Origin: Gracilaria gracilis
Lineage: Eukaryota > Rhodophyta > Florideophyceae > Gracilariales > Gracilariaceae
Assembly (NCBI GenBank): GCA_030374805.1
Contig: JARGSG010000057.1
Coordinates: 248,001-312,000, forward strand
Reading direction: 5' to 3'
Length of the DNA: 64,000 bases
Numbering within the stretch: the stretch's first letter is position 1; each line of letters starts with the position of its first letter. The position numbers were made by a program, and so were the translations under genes. Below, piece by piece: positions 11,527-21,589 of this stretch. The notes under the pieces were generated by a model. It did no database searches, was not told the DNA's origin, and saw nothing but the letters and a program-made list of their open reading frames with translations.

Positions 11527-11769
11527 GTAGGAGAGGCGCGGGAGGGAAGTTGTCACAAAGCTTGAGAGGTGTGTGTCAAGAAAGAAGACCAGGCCAGTGA
11601 GGATCTTTGAAATGGGTGCTTCGGTAACTTGGCGGATTGGCAATGGCCGCGGGGGATTTGGAAAACCTCCTCTTTAAAGTGGAGGTTCTGTTGAGAACCT
11701 CTACATAGAAGTCGAGGTTCTAGGGAAGCAATTTTACAGTATTTACGGTGCGTGGATTCGCCGCCGGCC
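11527..11769 (-). repeat. MULE right terminal inverted repeat
   Basis: Inverted partner of 5032-5280. The outermost 14 bp are identical between the ends; mismatches inside are mainly single substitutions, and similarity fades inward past about 11527. The right flank GTCTAATAC is the second half of the target duplication. Confidence 0.85.
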
Positions 11770-11829
11770 GTCTAATACATAGCTGTCATAGAGAAAAAGG
11801 GAGCCATGACAGGCTACTGAGTCAAAGTT

Positions 11830-13080
11830 AATTAGAATTTACTGCGTTTGCTGTTATAAAATTTTGTAGATATAAATAAACTTCGTTGCTTGTGTTCATC
11901 ATATCTTTTCAATGGCTTTGTGTGAGTACCTACTGTTTTATACCGTTGTCTAACTGTTTACAATTTAGTGGTGGCCGACGCTCGGAGTGATGTATCGCCA
12001 AGCATCAGGGGTTAAACCGCTCTAAACTGTATCGAAGTATCTAAATATCGCTGACTGTACTACATGACGTTAGACATGCTCTAATAGGAAGTATGTTTGA
12101 AAAGTCTGATCAACAAACTGCTTGGAAAAAACGAATTTTCAATGACTATCTCTGGTGACAATCAAGGAATGATTAAAGTTAGTCATGAAGAAGTCCATAG
12201 CACGAAGGCGAAGCATATAAAGGTGACGTACCATCTCGTTTGAGATGCAGTAGGAGAGGATTGGTCAAAGTGTTGTATCGCAAAAGTACCGATTTAGCGG
12301 CAGACCTCTTTACCAAATGCCACAACAAGAAACAAAAGAGACGTTCGTGTGAGATAATTGGACTAGATCTGATGGGTTTGGAACGAGAGGGAGTGTGGAG
12401 AGACTGAAACGTTTCACCGAAACTCCCTGGCTCGAGACGTTGTGCTGGCACCTCATACGGCTAGACCAGCTTAGCTGTGCGTTCCAAACGGGCTGTGACC
12501 AAGTACACAAAATACAAGTATTCGTATTTTGTGTGACTTAGTCGCTGGGAGCTGGCGATACTTAAGTAGCAGCTAGAAACGGTAATCTGTGTGAAGGTGA
12601 ACTCCTGTTCAACCTTCGTGACTATTACATCTATCTTTCTACACTCTATTCTTTGAAAAACAAGCATTTCTTGAATGCGAGCTTCGTTATTGCGAGCAAA
12701 GGAATGGGTATTACTCCTTCTTTGGCTCGCAATAAAGAAGCGTCTAAAAAGTGTATTTCCGCTGCATAAACCTTTGAACTACCCACGCTAATATTCGTTC
12801 AAAGTTTCTTCCATGAAAGTTAGGCTTGATATTGTAATGGGGGCGAGGGATGTAGGGAGGCCAATTAGACTTTGAACCAAAATGTTCAGCCCAAAGTGTG
12901 TAGAAGAGCAATGGTGCAGCTGGGAAGGCGAATGTTCAAGTTTTATTCAAGGCGACCCGAAGCTGTAGAAGAAATGGCGCAAAACAGAAATCTGAGATGG
13001 CAGCACATCGCACTGACTTCATCGAAATGATGAAGACCACATTCGACCATGTACAATAAAGGAAAGGAACGAATCAAAGC
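11830..13080. other. Intergenic, hairpin only
   Basis: No supported gene. Frames at 12179-12667 on the - strand overlap one another and show no domain. A near-perfect hairpin lies at 12681-12739. Confidence 0.45.
12681..12739. repeat. Hairpin, 17-bp arms
   Basis: GCTTCGTTATTGCGAGC on the left pairs with GCTCGCAATAAAGAAGC on the right with one mismatch, and the loop starts with AAGGA and ends with TCCTT-like bases that extend the stem. The core ATTGCGAG is also the core of a perfect hairpin at 31926-31948. Confidence 0.6.
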
Positions 13081-13103
13081 CTCTGCGGCTAGCTATATTT
13101 TTC

Positions 13104-13691
13104 TCAAATGCCGAATCTGAAACATCTACAACGAGAGTTGGTACGGAGTGCGTACGCACAAACGTCATAGAAACAAGAAGAAGGACTGTAAATGTTCCCA
13201 AGCCCAGTGCCCCTCGCGCATTTCCCCCTGTAGTACCGGAGACGTGCACCACTCACTCGACACCGACAACCTCTGCCGCCTGCGCCAAAGAATCCTTGAA
13301 GTCGCGAAGAGTTTGTGCAACATTCTTTACATTTTCTCCGAAAAGTACCATTCTCGCTTCCAACATGACCTAAAAATGCGTTTCGGGGGAGTGTAGTCTT
13401 TCCCTGGCTACTAATACCAGTGTATATAGGCAGTTTGGGGACCGTCTGTTCTTGAGCCGCAAACGTTTCTTGATGTTCACTTCCGTGTTCAATAGCCATG
13501 GTCCGTTGATTGTTTGTTGAATGTCCTGATGCAATATCTATTGCCGGCCTCACGGTTTTACGCACCAAATCGTGTTCCTTTGTTGAAGACAACATTAATG
13601 AACTTGTAGCATCCATCCCAAGATTCCTTCCATCGGCGTAATTCAAGATTGTAAGAAAACTTAGAAACCAGAATAGTAAATTAATCATCAT
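13104..13691 (-). CDS. Unrecognised secreted or membrane protein
   Basis: The first ATG after a TATA box (13858-13851) is at 13691 and opens MMINLLFWFLSFLTILNYADG, a convincing signal peptide. The following ~100 residues are Ser/Thr/His-rich and unrecognised. The continuation is uncertain. This frame runs to a stop at 13104 with a Cys/Arg-rich, poorly protein-like end, while a second frame over 13400-13210 reads MVLFGENVKNVAQTLRDFKD, a good amphipathic helix, and a third (13252-13019) contains GLGTFTVLLLVSMTFV, a likely membrane segment. Either one or two short introns, or frameshifts, join these pieces. I annotate the uninterrupted frame only. The signal peptide and TATA box support a real gene; its function is unknown. 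Confidence 0.45.
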   Translation of the reverse strand: MMINLLFWFLSFLTILNYADGRNLGMDATSSLMLSSTKEHDLVRKTVRPAIDIASGHSTNNQRTMAIEHGSEHQETFAAQEQTVPKLPIYTGISSQGKTTLPRNAFLGHVGSENGTFRRKCKECCTNSSRLQGFFGAGGRGCRCRVSGARLRYYRGKCARGTGLGNIYSPSSCFYDVCAYALRTNSRCRCFRFGI

Positions 13692-13850
13692 CGTGGGTTG
13701 GCTGATGCACGAAAACAATGGCCCAAAATGCGCGTTCCACCACAAAGGTGTGTACCAACTATCGTCCGGCAGTCCGGCAAGTTAAGAGATTTAAGGATGG
13801 GTCATCAGCAGACAAGAAACATTTTTCTTTGTTTCGGGGCTTTGTTCACT

Positions 13851-13858
13851 CTTATATA
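13851..13858 (-). promoter_or_regulatory. TATA box for the 13691 gene
   Basis: TATATAAG on the minus strand, about 160 nt before the ATG at 13691. It lies between GTTTCGGGG (13831) and CCCCGAAAC (13892), a small inverted repeat around the putative core promoter. Confidence 0.45.
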
Positions 13859-13869
13859 ATGCATTGGAT

Positions 13870-14722
13870 CTTGGGGGGCTCAGACGGTTCCCCGAAACAC
13901 GAAATGTCCACAAGGATTGATTCGATACACGAACATTTTCTCCAGCGCACCTTTACATATGGGGTCGTAGCTGAACCATTGCAAAAACTTGTGTAGGTGA
14001 ACGATAGTGTAGCCTGTCAGCTGCAGAAGCCAGTCACAGAGTCACGATAACACCTCCAGCGGTGTAGCTTGGGATCACCACATAGTGAGCTGTGAGCAGA
14101 ATTTGCTATGGTTCGTTTACGAATCCATAGTATGGAAGATAGAAACAGCAATGAAAAGCATTTAATGCTTTCAGGCAAGAATAAGTAAGCCCAACTCAAG
14201 GATTATGTTGCGTGGCATTTCTCGGTTCTTGGGGAATACAACACGGTGTCGTGCCCTCCCTCGTAATTAACCGCAAGGCATCAGAGTATAACATCATATG
14301 ATACTCTTTTGCTGTCTAATCCTGCCAAAGAAGTGTTTGACAAATGCTGATAACGGTCAGGCTGGTGTGCCTTAATTGAGTCTTTGAAGTACATTGTTAA
14401 ATAAAAAAGTGAATAATAGATATATTCATATTGAAAACTACTTGTTCTGATAGAATTCGTGTATAGAATTCATGATGGAGTGCTGTTTTGCATGTTTAGC
14501 GACGAGTTTGTCTGAACCAAAGGACTTCGCTGGACTATTCAATACAGTCTTTGATGATCTTCCATCATCATGACAATGTGTAACAAGTTGGACGGAGTCC
14601 CCTCCGCACTAGAAGTCTACCCCGTCATCGATATTGGGGAAAGTTTCTACCTTTGTACGTGCTGCAATTGTGCCTTTCCAAAGTGGTAAGAGGGCTAGCG
14701 TTACCGTTGGTAAGTTATCACA
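13870..14722. other. Intergenic, no gene seen
   Basis: AT-moderate sequence upstream of the second Harbinger element. I see no coding frame longer than chance. One copy of TACCGTTGGTA lies at 14702-14712, right before the element's left terminal repeat. Confidence 0.45.
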
Positions 14723-15028
14723 GGGGGATGCGGGTTTTGACAACCTGTCGTCAAACGGCCTGGGAATGTAGAACTTAGTGCATTGATATCTTCTATGCTC
14801 TTCTTACTTGTTGGTCATTTTTGGTCCTTCTTTAGTAGTATTACAATCATATGAAACACATTTAACAACAACTAGTATGAACAAGTGAAGTTCTCTTCAG
14901 ATGAAAAAGGCATTACTGACAACAAAACAAACTTGCAAAAAATGCCAAAACCGTAAACAAACAATCGAACACATTTTAATTATAAGCGACATGAATCACA
15001 ACTTAGAGTCTAGCAATGACTGAGTAAT

Positions 15029-15936
15029 TTACTCATCGACGTACTCAAAGTCAGCAGTATTTTTCCCTCCATGAGAATATTGCTCTGTCTGACCCTTCAG
15101 TCGAACGTAGACAACTTTGGACCCGTCCTTAAATACAATATTGTTATACTGCAACTCTGAAACGACCAAAATCGGCAAGGGAATGCGCGCAACGGAAAGA
15201 ACATCGCTACTCTTAAAATCTCTTCGACCTTTTAAGGCCGCTTCGAAGCCAATGTATTCCGGATGGAAATTAGTGTACAAACCGTGGTTTCCATGCTTTA
15301 ACCATTTGGCATGAAGGGTTTGAACATTAATCATAGGTTTTGGCCATTGTATGCTCAGCTCCAATTCATTTCCTTCCTTTACAACCTGTATGCCAAAGTC
15401 CTCTTTACCTATACCAGACGGTAGATTAATCGCACAAGTGCACCTCGGCGTGGTGGTTTGGGGTTCTTGCCATTCAGAAATTAGATATAATGGCTTGAAT
15501 ATCTCTGTCTCTAACGACCCACCATCTCCAACGTCGACGTCACTAGAAATAAATTCTTTACCAGCACTGCCATTACGAAAAACATCTGGATCATCATTGT
15601 CTTCATCGGAATCGACAACGGGAATAGGAAGGGATGCGGTTGACCTAGAGCGCAAAACATCTTGACCTGTACTCAGATTCCTGCATTGTTAGAATTCATC
15701 AGTTGAAAAGAATGATATGGATTGAAAAGCTTACCATTACCTGGAAGGTACATTGCCTTGATTTCGTGGTACTTCTTTCGGAAGGTGGGCAGCTTGTGTG
15801 CTCTGAAAATCTCGCTGCTCGACCACACGTCCACAGGACTTTCTTCTCCGTTCAACTCTCCATTCTTAAACATAGCAATCAACATCTTAATTGCCTTCGA
15901 GTTCTTAGTCAATCTCGGAGAGTGACCTTTCTTCAT
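15029..15936 (-). CDS. Harbinger accessory protein, two exons
   Basis: Exon 1 is 15936-15735 (ATG at 15936, MKKGHSPRLTKNSKAIKM) and exon 2 is 15666-15029. The intron (15734-15667, 68 nt) starts GTAAGC and ends TACAG. A phase-1 donor (G|) and acceptor (|GT CAA GAT) join perfectly to give a 279-aa protein. The first ~60 residues hold a W/F-rich helical motif (SPVDVWSSSEIFRAHKLPTF followed by RKKYHEIK), reminiscent of the second protein of Harbinger-like elements in diatoms and other algae. An acidic stretch (DSDEDNDDPD) and a beta-rich C-terminal half follow. Its orientation, divergent from the transposase inside shared terminal repeats, supports a DNA-binding partner role. That role is inferred. 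Confidence 0.65.
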
Positions 15937-17214
15937 GGTTGGTAAACTTGTGAAGGGCGGGTGGTTGATGAAATGAACTCTTGATATGAAGCTCAGGAAG
16001 ATACGCTCTAGCTGTTCTTTCCACTTATATATCTCTAATAGGGGCTCAGCTGCGATCTTCAACCGCCTTACTGTCAACCGCAATTCAGATTTTCTTCTTA
16101 ATGAGATACATCGAAGGTAAACAAAAATTGACACTGTAACGCATATGTGTTGCCGCCACTTGGACAAAAACATTCTATCATTATGGCATGCGTTTGAACT
16201 GTCATTCAAACCATGCGTGAATTACTACGAGCAACAAGGTGCTGTCAGCCTGGGATACATCAATGAGAGGCGTCTTAATATTTTTTGTAAAGCGTATATT
16301 TTCAACAATTATACATTGGACAAACGCTCTTTCAGCGTCCTTTCTTACTTCATCTACTACAAAGAAGTTCACAATATATCCCTCCTTGCTCAGTAGAAGA
16401 CTTTTCTCTGACCCGCACAAGCATTCGAAAATTCCAATTTCACGATTGCAACTCAATAGCGTTCTTCACCTATGTATATATTAAGACAAAAAAAGCTTAT
16501 AATTCGTTTTCAATTTCTTAATATTTGTATTATAACACGCACGATATATCCTGAAAAGCGGTATATAAACAAAAGCTTTATACACATACCAAGAAACCGG
16601 AGCCATTTTTAACAGTTTCAAAGTTTGCTCTCACCTCATGACAGAAGCGGTAAACGCAAAAACTGGTTTACCAATCCATCGAGTAGCAATGGCTCGAGTG
16701 AGGAGGATACTGAACTTTCTTCTCTGCGGTATATCTTGCATAAGATATAAAGCACATCCTTACCAATCTTTCACGACCATACTCTGCTTATAATACTGAA
16801 CTTGTAAGTCAGAAATGTATATCTTGAAAACCATTTCTTTACAGTTTACTGCGACATGCCGTTTAGACACTAGACCATATGAACGTGTCTTTATTGCTCC
16901 GGAGCTGCTTCGAAATCTCAATTACACAACTACGGTCAAGCCGGCCACGTTACAACATATATCTGTTGAGACGATGTATGAGAACTTAACAGCGTCAACC
17001 TCAAAAAGTCTTGAATTCATAGAATTACATTGCAATGTTCAATTGTAGAATCAAATGCACTTAATGACACTGGTTCTTGACGATGACGCAGTACTAATTT
17101 GTCATTGCCACTTCAACCTGTATATTCGATGCCCTTTCTTCAATAGAGCCTTTCAAGAAGATACATTGCTGCGCTACATGGTGTATTGAAGTGGTGATAG
17201 TCAGACCAGTCCCG

Positions 17215-18106
17215 ATGAGTGCCGCAATAACCTTTCTGAGGGAAGGAGAACTGTTGATTCCAAGATTAAGTTCGCAATCATCTTGTACTAAGCTAAGGAT
17301 TTTTCGTTCTTTTTTTGGAGTATCTCCGTTGCTCTGTTCAATACTGTGGAATGAAGTCCCAAACACCGTTTTGTATGCTTTCGAACCAAAGCATTTAATG
17401 TGGGCTTTACTTTTTTTGAAGGTTTATGCCACAGAGTCTGTTCACGCTTCGTTTTGCAAAGTGAATGAGAAGACATTTCGGGACAAGGTATGGGAAATGC
17501 TTTACACGCTTTCGAGTATTTCTATGGTAAGTGAAAACCGGTTTTTGCTTTTCTATATTCACATATCTAACATTCTAATAGGTTGATTTAAGTGAGCGTT
17601 TCGTGTCTATAAGTCCGCTGCAAAACTGTTATATGTCGATCGATGGAACGGATGTCCCAATTAATGAGCCGTACCCTTTTGACCCAAAATGGTATTCTCA
17701 TAAATTTCATGGGCCTGGGCTTCGTTATGAGATTGCCATTTCATTGTCTACGGGTAATGCCGTTTGGGCTACTGGTCCTTATCCGTGTGGAAGTCACACT
17801 GACTTAAAAATATATCAGAATGATCTGAAAAAAAGGTTATCAGATTGCGAGAAAGTGATTGCGGATGATGGGTATGTCGATCCAACTTGTTTGAGAAGTT
17901 CTACCACAGCGTCTTTGTTTACCACAAAAATTATTACGCGACAGAGAGCAAAGCACGAGTGCTTCAATTCCCGATTGAAGCAGTTTAATGTTTTGGATTC
18001 GAAGTTTCGGCATCCCTTATCAAAGCATAACTATTGCTTTTATGCTGTATTGAATATTGTCTACTTGTCAGTATCACATGGAGAAGTCATTTTTAAGTCT
18101 GAGTAA
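17215..18106 (+). CDS. Harbinger (DDE_Tnp_4-type) transposase, two exons
   Basis: Exon 1 is 17215-17526 and exon 2 is 17582-18106; the 55-nt phase-0 intron starts GTAAGTG and ends TAATAG. The spliced 278-aa protein contains FFGVSPLLCSILWNEV, KHLMWALLFLKVYATESVHA, the first catalytic Asp in MSIDGTDVPINEPYPFDPKW, YSHKFHGPGLRYEIAISLST, the second Asp in VIADDGYVD, and the Glu in AKHECFNSRLKQF. Spacing and order are those of the DDE superfamily 4 transposases found in oomycetes and diatoms. The start is uncertain: the frame is open from 17098, but the first in-frame ATG is 17215. All catalytic residues and both splice sites are present, so the gene could be functional. Confidence 0.8.
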
Positions 18107-18549
18107 GCTGTAGAGCTTTTTAAAGCACGTAACGTTTGATTATGAGATTGTTTTTGTCTTATGTAACTGGAGCAAACTCTACATAGTTGTGATGTTCTTT
18201 ACACAGCATTGGATGCATATTAAAGTTATTGCTGTTAATTTTTACGTACGAAAAGTCCTCGCTCTTCAGTATTGTTCGCCGCTGTCATAAGATATTGTGA
18301 CAAAGATTGAGGTTTTATAAAAATTGTTAACTTCTTTACTACAAAATGTGTCTCGGTATATTTTGGTCTCGTGCCACTACCCGCATCCCCCAGCTCGAGA
18401 AGCTGGCAGTTTAGGGTTTTTTAGTTTTAAAGATTTGGAGTAGAAAACTGCAAGCGAAAGACGCCTTTTTAGGATTGTGCTTTCGTTATAATTATAATTT
18501 GCTATTGCACTTTGCATTTAAAAAGTTGGAAATATTTGCTAGAAAAGTG

Positions 18550-19480
18550 TGTGCTGCGCGGTCTCCATCCCTTGCGCAACGCAACTTCGTTCTTCTCTGG
18601 AGACGTTTCGATACGGGCGATCCGGTCGCCCAGTTGGTTGAAGCTCTTCACCCATACCAAAACCGCGTCGACTGCGCCAGAGCGAGTTACCTTATCTTCG
18701 AGTACAACACATCATCGCCGCCTTTTACGCCGCTCTGCAAACGGATCGCGTGTTCGTTCTTAACGAACGCCTGCCCGGACAAGGAGAGCAACAAGCGCTT
18801 CACCTGTCACTTCCCTTCTCTCTCGCCAACGTGCCCGTTGTCGAGAGTATGCAAGCTCGTAAACGGCAGCAGCACTCGCATTTTCGATGCCAATTACAGC
18901 TCCGCCGCTTCGTTCGCGCTCAACAATGCTGAACACGCTGCGCCTTCGCCTCTGCGTTTCCCGCCGAAAAGTGCGCACGCGGTGTGCCGAATCCTTGCAC
19001 AGCTTCGCTCATCAAAGCGACTTTGTTGAGTGAGTGAAGCGCTTGCTGCCATCCGCGCCAATGCACGATTTGAAGCAGCACGCGTGGCACCGGGTGGCTG
19101 TGCCGCTGCGGCGTTTTGCACGATAAGCCAGAGTTATCTCGACAAACGAGTGAAGATAACTGGGCACGAGACAGTTAAATTCGGGCCCCGATAAGGCCGA
19201 ATAAGCGCGTTGCGGCGCGCGTGCGTTCTGCGGTGGAGAGGGCGTTGAGCGCCAGCGGTAGATAAAGTTACACCGGGCCCGCCGCGCCGCATCGGTGTGC
19301 CGGTTCGCGCGTCAGACAAGTGCGTTGGCAACGGCACCCATCCGGGCCCTGGTGAAATGACGTGCTTGGCGCTGGAAGACACGGCCGAAGCGGTGATGCG
19401 ATTGGTTGTGGTGCAACACGAGAGCACCAACTCTTTCTATCATGAACATGATAACAACGTCATGAGATTTGTCTCACAAA
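18550..19480. other. GC-rich coding-like relic, unrecognised
   Basis: A block clearly richer in GC than its neighbours, with protein-like stretches in different + strand frames: AAFYAALQTDRVFVLNERLP and LSLPFSLANVPVVESMQAR (about 18715-18855), SEALAAIRANARFEAARVAP (about 19030-19090), and EMTCLALEDTAEAVMRLVVV followed by QHESTNSFYHEHDNNV (about 19356-19450). No single frame covers it. It could be a decayed host gene or a captured gene fragment. Overlapping frames on the - strand look like shadows. I do not recognise a family. Confidence 0.3.
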
Positions 19481-19499
19481 AGAAGCTGTTGATACATGC

Positions 19500-21370
19500 G
19501 ATCCTGGAGTGCGCCTGATGTTGCACACAACAGTTGAAGCCAACCAAGGGTTGTGGATGTGCAGAGATCTGTGGGCGGAACATGCTCCAGGATGGATGAA
19601 ACCTGACCACAAGGTGGAAACAATGCTACTCTGTCTCTGGTATCCCGGGCGCCACACAGAACGAGATATTATATATCGGTTCTGACTTGAACGAAAGGGC
19701 TTTGTTTTAGAATGGTTTGTGGTGATTTCCCGGCCTGAGTCAGTACCCTTGGCTTTGTGAACGAAAGGCTGTAGAAAGGATATCAAATCTGGCCTAAAGC
19801 ATCCCACGGCAACAATTCGTGCCGCGTTGCAGAAACATTGGAGTAAGAAGCCTCTGAACAGATTGTCGATCCCACATGAACGATGTCTTCCGTCAGAGTG
19901 CACTTCTTGTGGCTCACAAGACGTTGAGCGTTTAGCGACGAAACAAGAAGCATATCAGTGATATCGTTGTTGTTTGCACAAGGTCGCGAGTCTTGGAAAA
20001 CTAGCTACTGTACCGTTGTACCTTAGCTGCCCAGTATGTGAAGCCCTAATGCCGCATTTTAAGGTTCACTATAGTGAACCTTAAATGTTTCAATGTATCA
20101 GAAGTACATGTGATGTCTCGTGTCGGTTGTTAAGGCTCATAAGGAAAGTAGATGACTGCTACAATGTTGTCACCAACATTGGAGCCATTTGGACATCAAA
20201 AACTTCCCAGTATTGAATACACAAGTTGCGTACATATGTAGGTTGCTCCAAAAACCCATAAAACTAGCTTAGGTTCACTATAGTGAACAGTATATTCAAA
20301 CATTTATGGATCAATCTTTGTCAAGGGCATTTTCAACAGTGATTAAGATGATCTCAATCGCTTTGACCGTCGCAAAACTATGTGACTTTCACCATAATTT
20401 TCCATTCTATCACATTAACTTGAAACCCCAATATCACTTTCATTGCAATCAGAAGCACTGCCGTCTTCACCAGTGTAGTGTAGTGTGTTCATGATCCTGA
20501 GAGTTACGCATCTTTTTAACTTAAAGATCTGTACATTGAAGAGTCATTTGCATGTGTTATCTCGGTATGGGTTTGTAGCGCTCTGAAGTGCTTTGAAACA
20601 ATCAAGCAAAAGGGTGAGAAGGGAAAGAGATGTTGAGGCGAGCATGAGCTGGATTTGAACCGACAGGCACTTGGAATCGACTGTCGAGTTAAATGAAATC
20701 AAGATACTGCTGATTGGGTTGTCGGGAAGATTCTTTTACACAGCCGCCTCATGTTTGGAAAGCTTAAAAGGCCTGTAAGGTTCACTATAGTGAACCTAGT
20801 TGGGTATGGCACGGTTTTCAAAAAATAGGTTAGGTTCACTATAGAGAAGCATTAGGGAGTTTTTTTACACGAATAATCAGGCTGTAATGAGGCCCCAACT
20901 GCTCTCTCTCTCTCTCGTGCAATACCGAGAGTTTCGTGAAGGTGTGCGCGTAACGTGTACAACGGTACCAAGTTTGTTACAAACACTACCAACGGTACAT
21001 TCAGAATCCAACCTTATTTGTCTCTGTCTCGTGCTTGTCTAATGCTTGTCTGATTATCTGTCTCTGTCTGACTCATCAAGCACGAGAGACAGAGCATGGT
21101 TCACGTCGTGAGCTGCTTAAGAGCTTTACCGCGGGCCGCCAAAGTGTCTACTTGGTGCGGCAGTTTCCACAAAAGATCTTGGCCTTAATACAGGGAGAAA
21201 CCTGGCTTAAAAGGCTCTTAAAGGATCATTATTCGTGTAACATCATATCATATGAGCTTCAAGCAAGCAGTTCCAGGTTGCATGTGTAGTTTACCGAAAG
21301 GCTCAAACATACAGTTGGCATCTTCCGAAGCCGGAAAGTTTCCGTCAGGAATCGCCACGAACGGCAAGGC
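19500..21370. other. Intergenic with palindromes, no gene supported
   Basis: Apart from the palindrome cluster, this holds a CT microsatellite-like run near 20900, a run of related words around GTCTCTGTCTCGTGCTTGTC at 21019-21090, and variants of TACCAACGGTA at 20960-20998. No frame here has a recognisable domain. Confidence 0.45.
20058..20846. repeat. Four copies of a GGTTCACTATAGTGAACC palindrome
   Basis: The perfect 18-bp palindrome GGTTCACTATAGTGAACC occurs at 20063-20080 (where the symmetry extends to 28 bp, 20058-20085) and 20779-20796. A 17/18 copy is at 20272-20288, and a half-broken copy at about 20833-20846. The core CACTATAGTG also occurs near 58870. The surrounding 1.8 kb has no supported gene. 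Confidence 0.75.
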
Positions 21371-21485
21371 TTGTATCGACTTACTGTAGCGAGCTTTCGT
21401 CGCAGCGCCGCCAACATTCTGTCAACCCATCGCACCAATGTTAGTGAGCGTCTGAAGTGTGAAGTACTTTGGGATCTACCAAGGG

Positions 21486-21493
21486 TATATAAG
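21486..21493 (+). promoter_or_regulatory. TATA box for the AAA ATPase gene
   Basis: TATATAAG 97 nt before the ATG at 21590. It lies inside the longer open frame that reaches back to 21371, which argues that the frame upstream of 21590 is not translated. Confidence 0.5.
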
Positions 21494-21589
21494 AATGGCT
21501 ACCTCCATCGCTTTGCCTTCTTCTCCAGTACTTCCCGCTGCAGAAGATACTCTCTTCCAGTATCTCCCGCCCCCTGGCAGTCTCTCACT

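Larger units (their letters stand above)
5032..11769 (+). mobile_element. Mutator-like element (MULE) with Ulp1 protease
   Basis: A 6738-bp element bounded by long terminal inverted repeats that start GGCCGGCGGCGAAT at 5032 and end ATTCGCCGCCGGCC at 11769. Direct flanks are GTCTAATAG (5023-5031) and GTCTAATAC (11770-11778): a 9-bp target duplication with one mismatch, the size MULEs make. Inside, all on the + strand, are a Ulp1/C48 cysteine-protease gene, a FAR1-like zinc-finger region, a MULE-type DDE transposase with a SWIM zinc finger, and then ~1.2 kb of GC-rich degenerate repeats. The transposase is broken, so this copy is not autonomous now. The intact ends mean it could in principle still be moved in trans. 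Confidence 0.85.
4050..11830 (+). mobile_element. Tc1/mariner element, split by a MULE
   Basis: Tc1-type transposase sequence runs from 4070 to 5031 and resumes at 11770. Reading across the insertion, the left part ends SIPQRLI and the right part continues with a short basic C-terminus and a stop at about 11820, as expected for Tc1 transposases. The interrupting DNA (5032-11769) is a complete-looking MULE flanked by a near-identical 9-bp duplication. The order of events is therefore Tc1/mariner first, MULE second. I did not find convincing Tc1 terminal repeats, so the outer coordinates are approximate. Confidence 0.65.
14723..18391. mobile_element. PIF/Harbinger element, apparently complete
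   Basis: GGGGGATGCGGGT at 14723-14735 is exactly inverted as ACCCGCATCCCCC at 18379-18391, giving 13-bp terminal inverted repeats around a 3.67-kb element. Between them are two divergent genes, each with one short intron whose removal leaves an uninterrupted frame: a 279-aa accessory protein (15936-15029, -) and a 278-aa DDE transposase (17215-18106, +). Flanking bases do not show a convincing 3-bp duplication, so the true ends may be a few bases away. I see no broken gene in this copy, unlike the other DNA transposons in the window. Confidence 0.7.

Noticed and set aside
10212-11643. Long minus-strand frames in the MULE right half
   Set aside because: They consist of the degenerate repeats and the terminal inverted repeat and have no domain.
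18475-19029. 184-aa + frame as an intact gene
   Set aside because: Its composition is less protein-like than fragments in the other two frames of the same block, so I describe the block as a relic instead.
20063-20080. CACTATAG resemblance to a T7-type phage promoter
   Set aside because: Only the palindromic core matches, the rest of the promoter is absent and the context is eukaryotic nuclear DNA.
20640-20690. B-box-like GGTTCAAATCC on the minus strand, resembling a tRNA 3' half
   Set aside because: No D arm, acceptor stem or sound anticodon arm could be folded around it. At most it is a tRNA-derived remnant.
21371-21589. Upstream 73 codons of the AAA ATPase frame as a mitochondrial presequence
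   Set aside because: A good TATA box lies inside it (21486-21493), so it is probably promoter. It remains possible that an alternative upstream start is used.
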